From: Woeseiaceae bacterium
Lineage (GTDB): Bacteria; Pseudomonadota; Gammaproteobacteria; Steroidobacterales; Woeseiaceae
NCBI GenBank assembly: GCA_021773115.1
Contig: JAJFKS010000017.1
Location: 186,001-250,000 of the forward strand
Length of the DNA stretch: 64,000 nt
Direction of reading: 5' to 3'
The notes beneath the pieces were generated by a model. It was not told the origin of the DNA, searched no databases, and saw nothing but the letters and a program-made list of their open reading frames with translations. The position numbers and the translations under genes are program-made. Below are positions 28,649 to 36,188 of this stretch, piece by piece (within the stretch, counting starts at the first letter, position 1; each line of letters starts with the position of its first letter).

Positions 28649-29194
28649 ATGGCAAAAAGGATATTTGCCGCACTGATCGTTGCATCGGTGCTCATGTTGC
28701 CAGGCGCGGAGCCGCAGGCACAAAATAAACTGATCGCAATTGATGGCTGCGCAAAACTTGCGCGAGTGATCTATTCGGAAGTCTCAACGGCCGCGCTTTA
28801 TGGGCCGTCACGCTCGGGACCCTGGACGATCAACCTGGGCAAGAGTGACCTCGAAGTGTGCGAGCACACGGCGAAAACGGTGACCCGGGCGTTCACGTCG
28901 GCCATACGGAATGCCGGACTTCCGGTATCCTGGGGGATCAGCGGCAACCGTAATGGTGATTACTGCTTGAGCGGCTTCATCTCGCAGTGTTATCCAGATC
29001 GCGACCGACTCAGGTATTCATCCATTGGCTATGGCACCGATTTCGTGGCGCGTTCCTGGTCGGTCGTTTCTCAGGCTGTCATGCGCGAAATGTACAATCC
29101 GTTCAGCAGTGATGAGGTCCGATTTCGCGATGAAGATCTTAAATTGCGTCTGGGTCTGGCTCTTCGGTCGGTAAAATTTGAGGCCGAATACTAG
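28649..29194 (+). CDS. Exported protein of unknown function
   Basis: This 181-residue protein has a clear signal peptide (MAKRIFAALIVASVLML... ending near PQAQ). The SD AAGGAG lies 9 bp before the ATG. The mature protein holds four cysteines, including CAKLAR and CLSGFISQC, probably disulphide-bonded in the periplasm. I do not recognise the family. Its last 56 bp overlap the 3' end of the convergent DUF2007 gene. Confidence 0.7.
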   Translation: MAKRIFAALIVASVLMLPGAEPQAQNKLIAIDGCAKLARVIYSEVSTAALYGPSRSGPWTINLGKSDLEVCEHTAKTVTRAFTSAIRNAGLPVSWGISGNRNGDYCLSGFISQCYPDRDRLRYSSIGYGTDFVARSWSVVSQAVMREMYNPFSSDEVRFRDEDLKLRLGLALRSVKFEAEY

Positions 29195-29429
29195 AGCTCG
29201 CAATCGATCCCTGCCCGGTATCGGCGGCTTCCCAATCGGCAATCACCGTGCGAGCTTCGGCCCAATCCCGTTCATCGACAATGACGCGGACATTGCCGAT
29301 GGCGGGTAACTCACCGATGCCGCCCTGCAGATATTCGCCTTCGATTCGCGCGTCGATACCGGCCTGCTGCAGCTGGTGCATGGCGAGGTGCGCTTCAATA
29401 TTGCTGGAGGCCTCGTAGGCTGTTTTCAA
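29139..29429 (-). CDS. DUF2007 domain protein
   Basis: This 96-residue protein matches the small 'putative signal-transducing' DUF2007 fold. It starts MKTAYEASSNIEAHLAMHQLQQAGIDARIEGEYLQG and then has the strand VRVIVDERDWAEAR. No enzymatic residue is obvious. It follows the VOC gene by 74 bp on the same strand. The C-terminal ~18 codons overlap the end of the gene at 28649 on the other strand, so its acidic tail (EEPDPDAI) is shaped by an antisense overlap. Confidence 0.82.
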   Translation of the reverse strand: MKTAYEASSNIEAHLAMHQLQQAGIDARIEGEYLQGGIGELPAIGNVRVIVDERDWAEARTVIADWEAADTGQGSIASSSIRPQILPTEEPDPDAI

Positions 29430-29503
29430 TTCATGAGCTCATCAATGACGGGACAAGCCTATAGCTTAGCATCTTGGCACTGGCTGGAGGCTCGATAGCG
29501 GAT

Positions 29504-29869
29504 CTACTCGCTCGGCTCCCATAGCTCAATTGGTGTTCCTTCCGGATCTTGTGTGCGGGCAAAACGGCCGTTGGGATAGATTTCAGGGTCAACCTCGACC
29601 TTGTTTCCCTGTGTTCTCAATTGCGCGACGATGGCATCCAGGTCACGCACCCGGAAGTTGATCATCCATTGTTGCTGATCATCACCAAAATATTGGGTGT
29701 CATTCTCGAAGGGCGTAAAAACAGTCGCGCCCGCCTCTTGTTGCCAGGGTTCGGCTCCATAGTCTTGTGGTGGCAAATTGATGCCAAGATTGTCGGCATA
29801 CCATTGTGATGTTTTTGCGGTGTCACTCGCGCGGAAGAATACTCCACCAATACCCGTAACCTTTTCCAT
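29504..29869 (-). CDS. VOC (glyoxalase/bleomycin-resistance) family protein
   Basis: This 121-residue protein starts at ATG 29869 (MEKVTGIGGVFFRASD). It shows two beta-alpha-beta modules, the second ending RTQDPEGTPIELWEP, where the Glu is the usual metal ligand. VOC members include dioxygenases, isomerases and antibiotic-binding proteins; the exact role is not decidable. Its start overlaps the end of the lipoprotein gene at 29823 by 47 bp. Confidence 0.88.
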   Translation of the reverse strand: MEKVTGIGGVFFRASDTAKTSQWYADNLGINLPPQDYGAEPWQQEAGATVFTPFENDTQYFGDDQQQWMINFRVRDLDAIVAQLRTQGNKVEVDPEIYPNGRFARTQDPEGTPIELWEPSE

Positions 29870-30149
29870 GTGATTGTCCCCGTTCGTCAGCTTCTTGTTT
29901 GCGCTGCCGAATTGATCGGCACGCGAAAAAAACATTGTGATTGAACTCTTTCCAGCCACCTTTTCGTAGCAGCCAGTCGGTGACTTCCAATTGTCCGAAT
30001 TCGGGCGAATGAGATTCCCAATTTCGGGCGAGGCCGGACAATGCGATGTTTGCATTCTCGCCAGACGTAGCCAAACAAGCGCCTGCAAGCAGAAATAGCG
30101 CCGTCAGAAACAGCGTCTTTATCGTGCGGTCAGATTGACTGTCGTTCAT
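29823..30149 (-). CDS. Hypothetical lipoprotein, possibly truncated
   Basis: This 108-residue protein has a lipobox (LLAGAC at about residues 20-25) after a hydrophobic stretch. The start ATG 30149 has GGGGGA about 6 bases upstream. The mature part (NIALSGLARNWESHSPEFGQLEVTDWLLRKGGWKEFNHN) looks like protein, but the C-terminal 35 residues are basic and low in structure. They overlap the VOC start, so the gene may have lost its natural end. It sits 43 bp after the TetR gene and may be under its control. Confidence 0.48.
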   Translation of the reverse strand: MNDSQSDRTIKTLFLTALFLLAGACLATSGENANIALSGLARNWESHSPEFGQLEVTDWLLRKGGWKEFNHNVFFACRSIRQRKQEADERGQSHGKGYGYWWSILPRE

Positions 30150-30192
30150 TGCGATTCCCCCAGTCCTAAAAACTATTTCGTTCGTGAAACGC

Positions 30193-30816
30193 TTATTGGC
30201 TTTTCCCCGTAGCGTGTATCTTCGGTCCAAAGAAGCAATCGACCAAGCTGCAGATGGCGGCGGCCGCTGCATGGGGCAGCAGCCGTTCTCCAACAAACTC
30301 TTGGTTCAGGCTTAGGAGTACAAGCAGAGTCATACAGGCGGCGACCTTGTCTCGTTCGGGCGCAGCCTGCGCATGATTCCATCGCTCAATTAGTCGCGCC
30401 AGGAATTCCTGGTCCGCCTTTTGGTGTGCCATCAACGTATCGACAGGGACTTTTCGCCGGATGGCCAATATCTCTCGTTCCTGTCCCATCAATTGCACCA
30501 GCGGGTCGCTACAAAGTTGCGTAAACAGCTTTGAAACGAGCTGTTCCAGATGCTCCCGGGTGCGTTTCTGTTTGGGAATGTTGTTATCGAGAAACGGTGC
30601 ACGAATAGCATTCTGGCGGCACTCGAGGAGTTCAAAAAACAACAGTTCTTTCGTCGGATAGAACTTGTAGAACGAGCCTTTGGCGATGCCCACTGATTGC
30701 GTGATCTGCTCAATGCTGGTCTTTGAAACGCCCTGCGCGGCGAACAACTTACTGCCGATACTCCGCAGTTGGTCTCGAATACTGCTTTCTTCCTGGTCAC
30801 TAAAGGCACGTGGCAC
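30193..30816 (-). CDS. TetR-family transcriptional regulator
   Basis: This 207-residue protein starts at GTG 30816. Its N-terminal helix-turn-helix is standard TetR: AAQGVSKTSIEQITQSVGIAKGSFYKFYPTKELLFFELL at about residues 26-65. The C-terminal ligand domain is long enough for a typical dimeric sensor. It is divergent from the MAPEG gene at 30951, with a candidate operator between them, which suggests it controls that gene and itself. Ligand unknown. Confidence 0.93.
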   Translation of the reverse strand: MPRAFSDQEESSIRDQLRSIGSKLFAAQGVSKTSIEQITQSVGIAKGSFYKFYPTKELLFFELLECRQNAIRAPFLDNNIPKQKRTREHLEQLVSKLFTQLCSDPLVQLMGQEREILAIRRKVPVDTLMAHQKADQEFLARLIERWNHAQAAPERDKVAACMTLLVLLSLNQEFVGERLLPHAAAAAICSLVDCFFGPKIHATGKSQ

Positions 30817-30837
30817 CGCGGCTCCATAAAAACTATT

Positions 30838-30860
30838 TGACTAAAACATATATATAGTCA
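30838..30860. promoter_or_regulatory. Candidate TetR operator
   Basis: TGACTA and TAGTCA arms, separated by 11 AT-rich bases, lie between the divergent TetR and MAPEG genes, 22 bp from the TetR start. Symmetric arms in the middle of a divergent promoter region are what a TetR dimer would use. No binding data exist here; the call rests on position and symmetry. Confidence 0.45.
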
Positions 30861-30950
30861 TAAAGTCCCCAGGTGTCAATGACCGATCGTGTGGAGAACC
30901 GACCATGCATCAGTGGCAGTTACGATTCACTTTCACAGGGAGGCAGAGTC

Positions 30951-31343
30951 ATGATGAGTTGTGATCTTTGGGCATTAGTCGCAACGCTGCTTTTGGCCGT
31001 CGTGCAGATTGGTCTGCAAAGCGTAATGACATTAAGGCAGGCCGGCGCCGCATGGGTCGCTGGCCCGCGAGATACGCCCTTTGAGGTAACCGGCATGACG
31101 GGGCGTGTTGTTCGTGCTCACCGAAATCTCCTGGAAATTTTTCCGCAGTTTGCCGCTGCGCTGTTCGTGGTGCACGCCGCCGACGTAAATGGTGAACTGT
31201 CGAATTGGGGTGCATGGTTGTTCTTTTTTTCCCGGTGTCTTTATATTCCTGCCTATGCCTTCGGCCCGCCAGGACTTCGGTCAGTCTTTTGGCAGGGCGG
31301 ACAATTCGGAATCCTGATGATCCTTGCGGATATATTTTATTAG
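30951..31343 (+). CDS. MAPEG family membrane protein (second copy)
   Basis: This 130-residue protein has four helices. It contains GRVVRAHRNLLEIFPQFAAALFVV, the MAPEG glutathione-site block, and CLYIPAYAFGPPGLRS near the end. ATG 30951 is chosen because AGGGAGG stands just upstream; the frame is open 26 codons earlier without similarity. It belongs to a different MAPEG subgroup from the one at 28175. It is divergent from TetR and may be its target. Confidence 0.88.
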   Translation: MMSCDLWALVATLLLAVVQIGLQSVMTLRQAGAAWVAGPRDTPFEVTGMTGRVVRAHRNLLEIFPQFAAALFVVHAADVNGELSNWGAWLFFFSRCLYIPAYAFGPPGLRSVFWQGGQFGILMILADIFY

Positions 31344-31374
31344 ATCCGATGGCATCGGCGTCGGAGCAGCGGGT

Positions 31375-31848
31375 TTAACGTCGCGCTGCTTTGGATCGTA
31401 CGTAAACCTCCTTGCTGACACGCGCCACGATTTGTCCGCTTTCGTCGACTAATTCCGTTGTGAAGTGATAGGTGCTTTTTCCCAGTTTGTCGACCTCGGT
31501 GCGCATTTCATTGAGCCGCTCTTGTTCAATTTCGAATATGCCGAGAATGGTCCCCTTTGCAGGTTTAAGAAATTCGATAGCAGCTGTCTTGTCCCAGACG
31601 ATGTAGCCAGGGCCGAGATTCATCGTCACGATAAAAACGTAAAACGGGTCGCACATTGAATACAGCGCGCCACCAAAATGCGTGCCGAACAAATTGCGGT
31701 TGTACCACCGGGATTTGAGCTCGACGTCGAAGCGTGTGAAATCGTCCCGGTGAGATTTCATACGAATACCCATGCCAAGGAAGGGCGGGTAGAGATTGAT
31801 CTTCGTAATCAGTCTGCCGAACTTGGGGTTTTTCATGCTGGCTCTCAT
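31375..31848 (-). CDS. DUF4442 hotdog-fold protein (thioesterase-like)
   Basis: This ~157-residue protein has the DUF4442 pattern: RWYNRNLFGTHFGGALYSMCDPFYVFI, followed by YIVWDKTAAIEFLKPAKG and a strand-rich second half. Related proteins are tetrameric acyl-CoA thioesterase-like hotdogs; activity here is inferred only. The start may be ATG 31848 or ATG 31836 (MKNPKFGRLI). It converges on the MAPEG gene and is divergent from the YHS gene. Confidence 0.85.
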   Translation of the reverse strand: MRASMKNPKFGRLITKINLYPPFLGMGIRMKSHRDDFTRFDVELKSRWYNRNLFGTHFGGALYSMCDPFYVFIVTMNLGPGYIVWDKTAAIEFLKPAKGTILGIFEIEQERLNEMRTEVDKLGKSTYHFTTELVDESGQIVARVSKEVYVRSKAARR

Positions 31849-31963
31849 GTTTGCACGAACGCAATGCGTCTGAGTCGGACTTGTTTCGGCCCCCGATGAA
31901 ACAAAAGCGCGACGTTCATGGTCTTGTCCACTATGATATTCATTTACAGAGGGGGCGGGATCA

Positions 31964-32416
31964 ATGCGTAATTCGAGGCTACTGCCAGTTCTTGGCGTTC
32001 TATTGTTTGTCCAATTCAATTCGATTGCAATGGCCGACTCCACCCTGGATGCGCCGGCGATAGGGGGATATAGCCCGGTCAGCTATTTCATTGAAAACAA
32101 AGCTGAACACGGGTCCCCGCAGTTCGCTGTCGAACATCGTGGCGAAACCTATTTCTTGACGTCCAAAGCGCAGATCGAGATCTTCGAGAAGAACCCTGAT
32201 CGATACCGACCACGCCATCGTGCATGCTCATACAGTCTGGCATACGGAAAGGTTCTTCCTCTGGATCCGACTAGTTTCAAAATTATCGGTGATACGCTGT
32301 TGCTGTTTCATGTGTCGGAAGAAAAGGATGCCTTGGTTGACTGGAACAAATCGAAACTCAGTCAGGAAGAGATGTTGCGGCGAGCCGATGCAAACATTTT
32401 TCTCATCGAGTTTTAA
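31964..32416 (+). CDS. Exported YHS-domain protein
   Basis: This 150-residue protein has a signal peptide (...FNSIAMADS). The YHS-type domain reads APAIGGYSPVSYFIENKAEHGSPQF...HRGETYFLTSKAQIEIFEKNPDRYRP, followed by a Cys (RACSYSLAYGK). YHS domains often accompany metal handling; this family is usually periplasmic with unknown function. GGGGGCGGG stands about 6 bp before the ATG as an SD. It is the last protein gene before the tRNA-Glu region. Confidence 0.85.
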   Translation: MRNSRLLPVLGVLLFVQFNSIAMADSTLDAPAIGGYSPVSYFIENKAEHGSPQFAVEHRGETYFLTSKAQIEIFEKNPDRYRPRHRACSYSLAYGKVLPLDPTSFKIIGDTLLLFHVSEEKDALVDWNKSKLSQEEMLRRADANIFLIEF

Positions 32417-32473
32417 TGCGAAAAAGAATATGAAATCTGTTGCGTTCCACTCAACTTCAGATGTGAATAGAAA

Positions 32474-32577
32474 ATGGGTCTGACCCCATAGTGAGCGGGG
32501 ATTGACTCAAATCGGCTTGGGCCGATTTTCGCCCCTTCGGGGCGCGCTTCGCGCGTCTAAAACGCTGGCGCGTTTTA
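32474..32577. repeat. Block of five short inverted repeats
   Basis: The 104 bp hold a near-palindrome (ATGGGTCTGACCCCAT, 32474-32489), then four hairpins in tandem: 32509-32528 (8-bp stem), 32530-32544 (6-bp stem, TTC loop), 32543-32555 (5-bp stem, sharing two bases with the previous one) and 32558-32577 (8-bp stem). No ORF fits. The block lies downstream of the YHS gene and the tRNA, and may be repeat or terminator debris. Copy number in the genome is unknown. Confidence 0.6.
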
Positions 32578-32607
32578 TCGAACCAGTGATTCAAGTCCGC
32601 CAAAAGC

Positions 32608-32667
32608 AGTACCAAACAAAAAGGGGTCAGTGCCCGAGCGGGCACTGACCCCTTTTTGTTTGGTACT
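32608..32667. terminator. Bidirectional terminator within a 29-bp-arm perfect palindrome
   Basis: Arms 32608-32636 and 32639-32667 are perfectly inverted around a 2-bp centre. The central 14-bp GC-rich stem (32623-32636 with 32639-32652) is flanked by five A on one side and five T on the other, so it can terminate transcription from both directions. The right arm includes the last seven bases of the tRNA-Glu gene (AGTACCA), and the left arm repeats them in inverted orientation. It ends the tRNA-Glu transcript. Confidence 0.85.
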
Positions 32668-32736
32668 CCCTAGGGGATTCGAACCCCTGTTACCGCCGTG
32701 AGAGGGCAGCGTCCTGAACCACTAGACGAAGGGAGC
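32661..32736 (-). tRNA. tRNA-Glu (anticodon CUC)
   Basis: This 76-nt cloverleaf includes an encoded CCA. The acceptor is GCTCCCT paired with AGGGAGT. The anticodon stem CTGCC/GGCGG holds the loop CTCTCAC, giving anticodon CUC, which reads GAG. The T arm is AGGGG-TTCGAATC-CCCT. The discriminator base is A, whereas E. coli tRNA-Glu has G. Most bacteria read both Glu codons with a UUC tRNA, so a CUC isoacceptor is an additional copy. The strong palindromic terminator begins in the last bases. Confidence 0.95.
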
Positions 32737-32767
32737 GGAGTTTTACCCCGGCTGTGCAGGGGCTGCT

Positions 32768-32795
32768 ATTATACGGACGCAATCTCTTACCTCAA
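32768..32795 (-). promoter_or_regulatory. Promoter of tRNA-Glu
   Basis: On the minus strand TTGAGG (32795-32790) and a perfect TATAAT (32773-32768) are 16 bp apart. The -10 lies about 31 bp upstream of the tRNA 5' end. The spacing and match are good for a sigma-70 promoter. It lies back to back with the pcnB start region. Confidence 0.7.
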
Positions 32796-32806
32796 GCGAA
32801 AATAAT

Positions 32807-34123
32807 TTGAAAAATACCGGCAATCCCGGGTCTGCGGCGCCAACGGTTATCCCGCGCCCCGCCCATAACGTCTCGCGGAACGAAATATCCTCAGGGGCCC
32901 TGAAAGTGTTGTATCGGCTGCACAAGGCCGGCTACCAGTCATTCCTGGTCGGTGGCGGTGTGCGTGATGCGATGCTGGAGCTGCATCCAAAGGATTTCGA
33001 TATCGCGACCGATGCCACGCCAGAGCAGGTTCGATCGCTATTTAATAATTGCCGCTTGATCGGGCGACGCTTTCGTTTAGCGCATATTCGCTACGGGCGC
33101 GAAATCATTGAGGTCGCGACCTTTCGCTCGTCGGCGAACCACGAGGACGACGATGAGGCGCATGACCGGGAAGGGCGCATCCTGCGGGATAACGTCTATG
33201 GCACCATTGACGAGGATGTCTGGCGACGTGATTTCACCTGCAATGCGCTCTATTACAATATCGCCGACTTCAGTATCTGGGACTACGTCGGTGGCTTCGA
33301 AGATGTCCAAAACAAGCGCCTGGTCCTGATTGGCGACCCCGAGCAGCGCTTGCGCGAAGATCCCGTTCGCATGCTGCGTGCGGTACGTTTTGCCGGCAAG
33401 CTGGGCTTTACGATCGACGAGTCTGTGGCCAAGGCAATGCGCGGCCAGACCAGTCTGCTCACGAATGTGCCGGCGGCCAGGCTGTTCGATGAATTTCTTA
33501 AACTGTTCCAGTCCGGGTTTGCCGAACGCACGTTTGATCTCTTGCGCAAGCACGACTTGTTTGGCGAGTTATTTCCGGCAACCGAACAGGAATTGCGCGA
33601 ACAGGACGGCTTTCTCACCTTTGTTCGCGCCGCCTTACAAAACTCTGACCAGCGGGTTGCTGATGGCAAGTCTGTTACGCCGATGTTTTTGCTGGGCGTT
33701 TTTCTCTGGGAGCCAGTTAAGAAGCTGGCCGAGATCCGACGTGCGGAAGAGAAGATGTCTGAATCGCAGTCACTCAACCTCGCGTCTTACGAGATCGTTT
33801 CGCAGCAACAGCGCCGAATTTCTATTCCCAAACGATTCACCGTGCCGATGCGCGAAATGTTGTCGCTACAGCCACGATTCACAACCGTTAGCGGCAAACG
33901 TGCCTTAAACTTACTTGAGCACCGCCGCTTTCGGGCCGCTTACGACTTCATGCTGCTACAGTCTGAAGTTGGGCTCGTCGACCCGCAACTCGCGAAATTC
34001 TGGACGGAAGTGCAAACGCAATCGCCTGATGAGCGTGCGAAAAGTTTTGAATTGCACTCCCAGCCGAGCGGAAAGGGTCGTCCACGTCGCCGGCGACGCC
34101 GGAAATCGTCCAAGGCGTCGTGA
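32807..34123 (+). CDS. pcnB: Poly(A) polymerase I
   Basis: This 438-residue nucleotidyltransferase adds 3' poly(A) tails that mark RNA for decay. The catalytic FLVGGGVRDAMLELHPKDFDIATDATPEQV carries the GG and the DxD metal site; RLREDPVRMLRAVRFAGKLGF is the tRNA-nucleotidyltransferase core. The C-terminus is highly basic (GRPRRRRRRKSSKAS), typical of PcnB rather than CCA-adding enzyme. The start is TTG 32807. Non-AUG starts are known for pcnB in E. coli. It overlaps folK (GTGA). Confidence 0.95.
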   Translation: MKNTGNPGSAAPTVIPRPAHNVSRNEISSGALKVLYRLHKAGYQSFLVGGGVRDAMLELHPKDFDIATDATPEQVRSLFNNCRLIGRRFRLAHIRYGREIIEVATFRSSANHEDDDEAHDREGRILRDNVYGTIDEDVWRRDFTCNALYYNIADFSIWDYVGGFEDVQNKRLVLIGDPEQRLREDPVRMLRAVRFAGKLGFTIDESVAKAMRGQTSLLTNVPAARLFDEFLKLFQSGFAERTFDLLRKHDLFGELFPATEQELREQDGFLTFVRAALQNSDQRVADGKSVTPMFLLGVFLWEPVKKLAEIRRAEEKMSESQSLNLASYEIVSQQQRRISIPKRFTVPMREMLSLQPRFTTVSGKRALNLLEHRRFRAAYDFMLLQSEVGLVDPQLAKFWTEVQTQSPDERAKSFELHSQPSGKGRPRRRRRRKSSKAS

Positions 34124-34623
34124 GCAAGACCAAGGGCCATTGGTTTCCCGCCTACATCGGCCTGGGCAGCAACTTGCACGACCCGGCGCGACAACTGGAA
34201 AGCGCTTTCGAACGATTGGCATCGATTCCGGACACTCGACTTATACGGCAGTCGTCTCTGTATCGCTCGGCGCCGTTTGGTGGCGTGGAGCAACCGGATT
34301 TCGTCAACGCCGTTGCTGCCGTGTTGACACAGTTGTCGGCCGAGCAATTGCTGCGCGAATTGCAGCGCATTGAGGCGGAGCACGGCCGGGAACGCGGCGA
34401 TGTCCGGTGGGGGCCGCGCGTCCTGGATCTTGATTTACTGGTTTACGCAGACCAGCGCATGGATGATCCCGAGCTCACAGTGCCGCACCCGGGCATTGCG
34501 GAAAGAAATTTTGTATTGTTGCCGCTGCAGGAGATCGCGCCGGCCCTCAGCGTTCCCGGACTGGGCAAGGTCATGAAACTGCAAGTCAATCTTGATGAAC
34601 CTAATATTTCACGCATTGGATAA
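34120..34623 (+). CDS. folK: 6-hydroxymethyl-dihydropterin pyrophosphokinase
   Basis: This 167-residue HPPK makes the activated pterin for dihydropteroate synthase. Family blocks: YIGLGSNLHDPARQL near residue 12, QSSLYRSAPFGGVEQPDFVNAV and the signature RWGPRVLDLDLL with two Mg-binding Asp. The start is GTG 34120, overlapping the pcnB stop. A deoxynucleoside kinase gene, panB and panC follow on the same strand. Confidence 0.96.
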   Translation: MSKTKGHWFPAYIGLGSNLHDPARQLESAFERLASIPDTRLIRQSSLYRSAPFGGVEQPDFVNAVAAVLTQLSAEQLLRELQRIEAEHGRERGDVRWGPRVLDLDLLVYADQRMDDPELTVPHPGIAERNFVLLPLQEIAPALSVPGLGKVMKLQVNLDEPNISRIG

Positions 34624-34632
34624 AGGAAGCCA

Positions 34633-35307
34633 GTGACCGTCAGTCAGCTAAATACCAAAACCAGCGCGCCACGCTACATCGCGATCGAAGGACCGATAGG
34701 CGTTGGCAAGACCGCGCTGGCGAAGCGACTGGCTGATAGCCTGTCCGGCGATCTTGTTTTGGAAGAGTTTGAGGAGAATCCGTTTCTTGAACGCTTCTAT
34801 CGCGATGGAAAGTCTGCCGCCTTGCCCGCGCAAATGTTTTTTTTGTTCGCGCGTGCCCGCCAGATCGAACAGCTGCGACAACCCGACCTGTTTTCGTCAG
34901 TGCGAATATCTGACTATTTGTTCACCCGAGACCGCTTGTTTGCGGAACTCAACCTCGACACCGAGGAATTGAAGCTCTACGACCAGATTGCGGAGAATCT
35001 CGCCGTCGAAGCGCCGGTGCCGGACCTGGTCATTTACCTCCAGGCATCGGTCGACGCAATCCTGCAACGATTGGCGCGGCGCGACATGGCCTATGATCGA
35101 TATGTTGAGCGCAGCTACCTCGAGCGCCTGACCGAGGCCTATTCGCGGTTCTTCCACAACTATGACGATGGTCCTTTGTTGATCGTGAACGCATCGCAGT
35201 TTGATCCGGTACATAGCGATGCCGACTATCAGCAGCTCTTCCAGCAAATTGAGCGCATCACGGGTGGGCGACACTTTTTTAATCCTGTCGCCGCCGCGTT
35301 TGCCTGA
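34633..35307 (+). CDS. Deoxynucleoside kinase family protein
   Basis: This 224-residue protein has P-loop GPIGVGKTALAKRLA, then VLEEFEENPFLERFY with the catalytic Glu, an SDYLFTRDRLFAE (DRx) motif and RLARRDMAYDRYVERSYLERL lid region. The family includes deoxyadenosine/deoxyguanosine kinases. It phosphorylates a deoxynucleoside for salvage; the preferred base is not decidable. The start is GTG 34633 with an AAAGGAAG SD. Its place between folK and panB recurs in pseudomonads and xanthomonads. Confidence 0.9.
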   Translation: MTVSQLNTKTSAPRYIAIEGPIGVGKTALAKRLADSLSGDLVLEEFEENPFLERFYRDGKSAALPAQMFFLFARARQIEQLRQPDLFSSVRISDYLFTRDRLFAELNLDTEELKLYDQIAENLAVEAPVPDLVIYLQASVDAILQRLARRDMAYDRYVERSYLERLTEAYSRFFHNYDDGPLLIVNASQFDPVHSDADYQQLFQQIERITGGRHFFNPVAAAFA

Positions 35308-35321
35308 TATTCTCAGCGCTT

Positions 35322-36152
35322 ATGTATACACAGCTTGAACAACGTGGCATGCCGGAACCCCCGGTCAATGTCTCAACACTTCGCAAAATGAAGCAGGATG
35401 GCGAGCCGATTGCCTGTCTTACTGCTTATGACGCGAGCTACGCCGCATTGGTTGATGCCGCCGGCACGGATTTGGTGTTGGTCGGAGATTCACTGGGTAT
35501 GGTGATACAGGGGCACGACACGACAGTACCTGTGACCGTAGATGACATTGTCTATCACTGTCGCAATGTTGCCCGGGGTTTGCGGCGAGCGTTCCTGGTC
35601 GCCGATATGCCGTTTATGAGTTACACCAAGCCCGGTATCGCGCTCGACAACGCGGTGCGCCTGATGCAAGAGGGCGGCGCAATGATGGTCAAGCTGGAAG
35701 GCGGCGATGATCAGGTGGACATTGTCGAACACCTCGCGCGTCACGATATTCCGGTTTGTGCACACCTTGGCTTGAAGCCACAGTCGGTGCACAAGATTGG
35801 TGGCTTCAAAGTCCAGGGCCGTGAGCCGGACAAAGCCAAGGAAATGCGGACCGCAGCGAAGCGCCTGCAGGACGCCGGCGCGGATATCGTGTTGCTGGAA
35901 TGTGTACCGAATGAAGTGGGTAAACTGATCACTTCGGCCCTGGATGTGCCGGTGATCGGAATCGGCGCTGGCCCCGATGTCAACGGGCAGATTCTGGTGC
36001 TTTACGATGTCCTGGATATCACGCAGGGACGAACGCCGAAGTTTGTCAAAAACTATCAATCGGGTTTTACCTCGCCGCTGGCTGCGGTTCAGGCTTACGT
36101 ACAAGAAGTAAAAGCGGGCGACTATCCTGCGCCCGAACACTGTTTTTCCTGA
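35322..36152 (+). CDS. panB: Ketopantoate hydroxymethyltransferase
   Basis: This 276-residue enzyme makes ketopantoate from alpha-ketoisovalerate and methylene-THF, the first step of pantothenate synthesis. Metal-binding Asp residues lie in LVGDSLGMVIQG and VADMPFMSY; CAHLGLKPQSVHKIGGFKVQGR and VIGIGAGPDVNGQILV are family blocks. ATG 35322 is used; ATG 35349 is possible. It lies 14 bp after the kinase gene. A 15-bp palindrome separates it from panC. Confidence 0.96.
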   Translation: MYTQLEQRGMPEPPVNVSTLRKMKQDGEPIACLTAYDASYAALVDAAGTDLVLVGDSLGMVIQGHDTTVPVTVDDIVYHCRNVARGLRRAFLVADMPFMSYTKPGIALDNAVRLMQEGGAMMVKLEGGDDQVDIVEHLARHDIPVCAHLGLKPQSVHKIGGFKVQGREPDKAKEMRTAAKRLQDAGADIVLLECVPNEVGKLITSALDVPVIGIGAGPDVNGQILVLYDVLDITQGRTPKFVKNYQSGFTSPLAAVQAYVQEVKAGDYPAPEHCFS

Positions 36153-36188
36153 TCCGGACCGGATCGCAATCTAAAGCATTTACTCATT

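Noticed and set aside
28175..32416. Accessory stretch considered as a genomic island
   Set aside because: No integrase, transposase, flanking direct repeat or sharp base-composition change was seen, although it ends beside a tRNA gene.
32474..32577. Tandem hairpins considered as a CRISPR array
   Set aside because: The units differ in sequence and length and there are no regular spacers.
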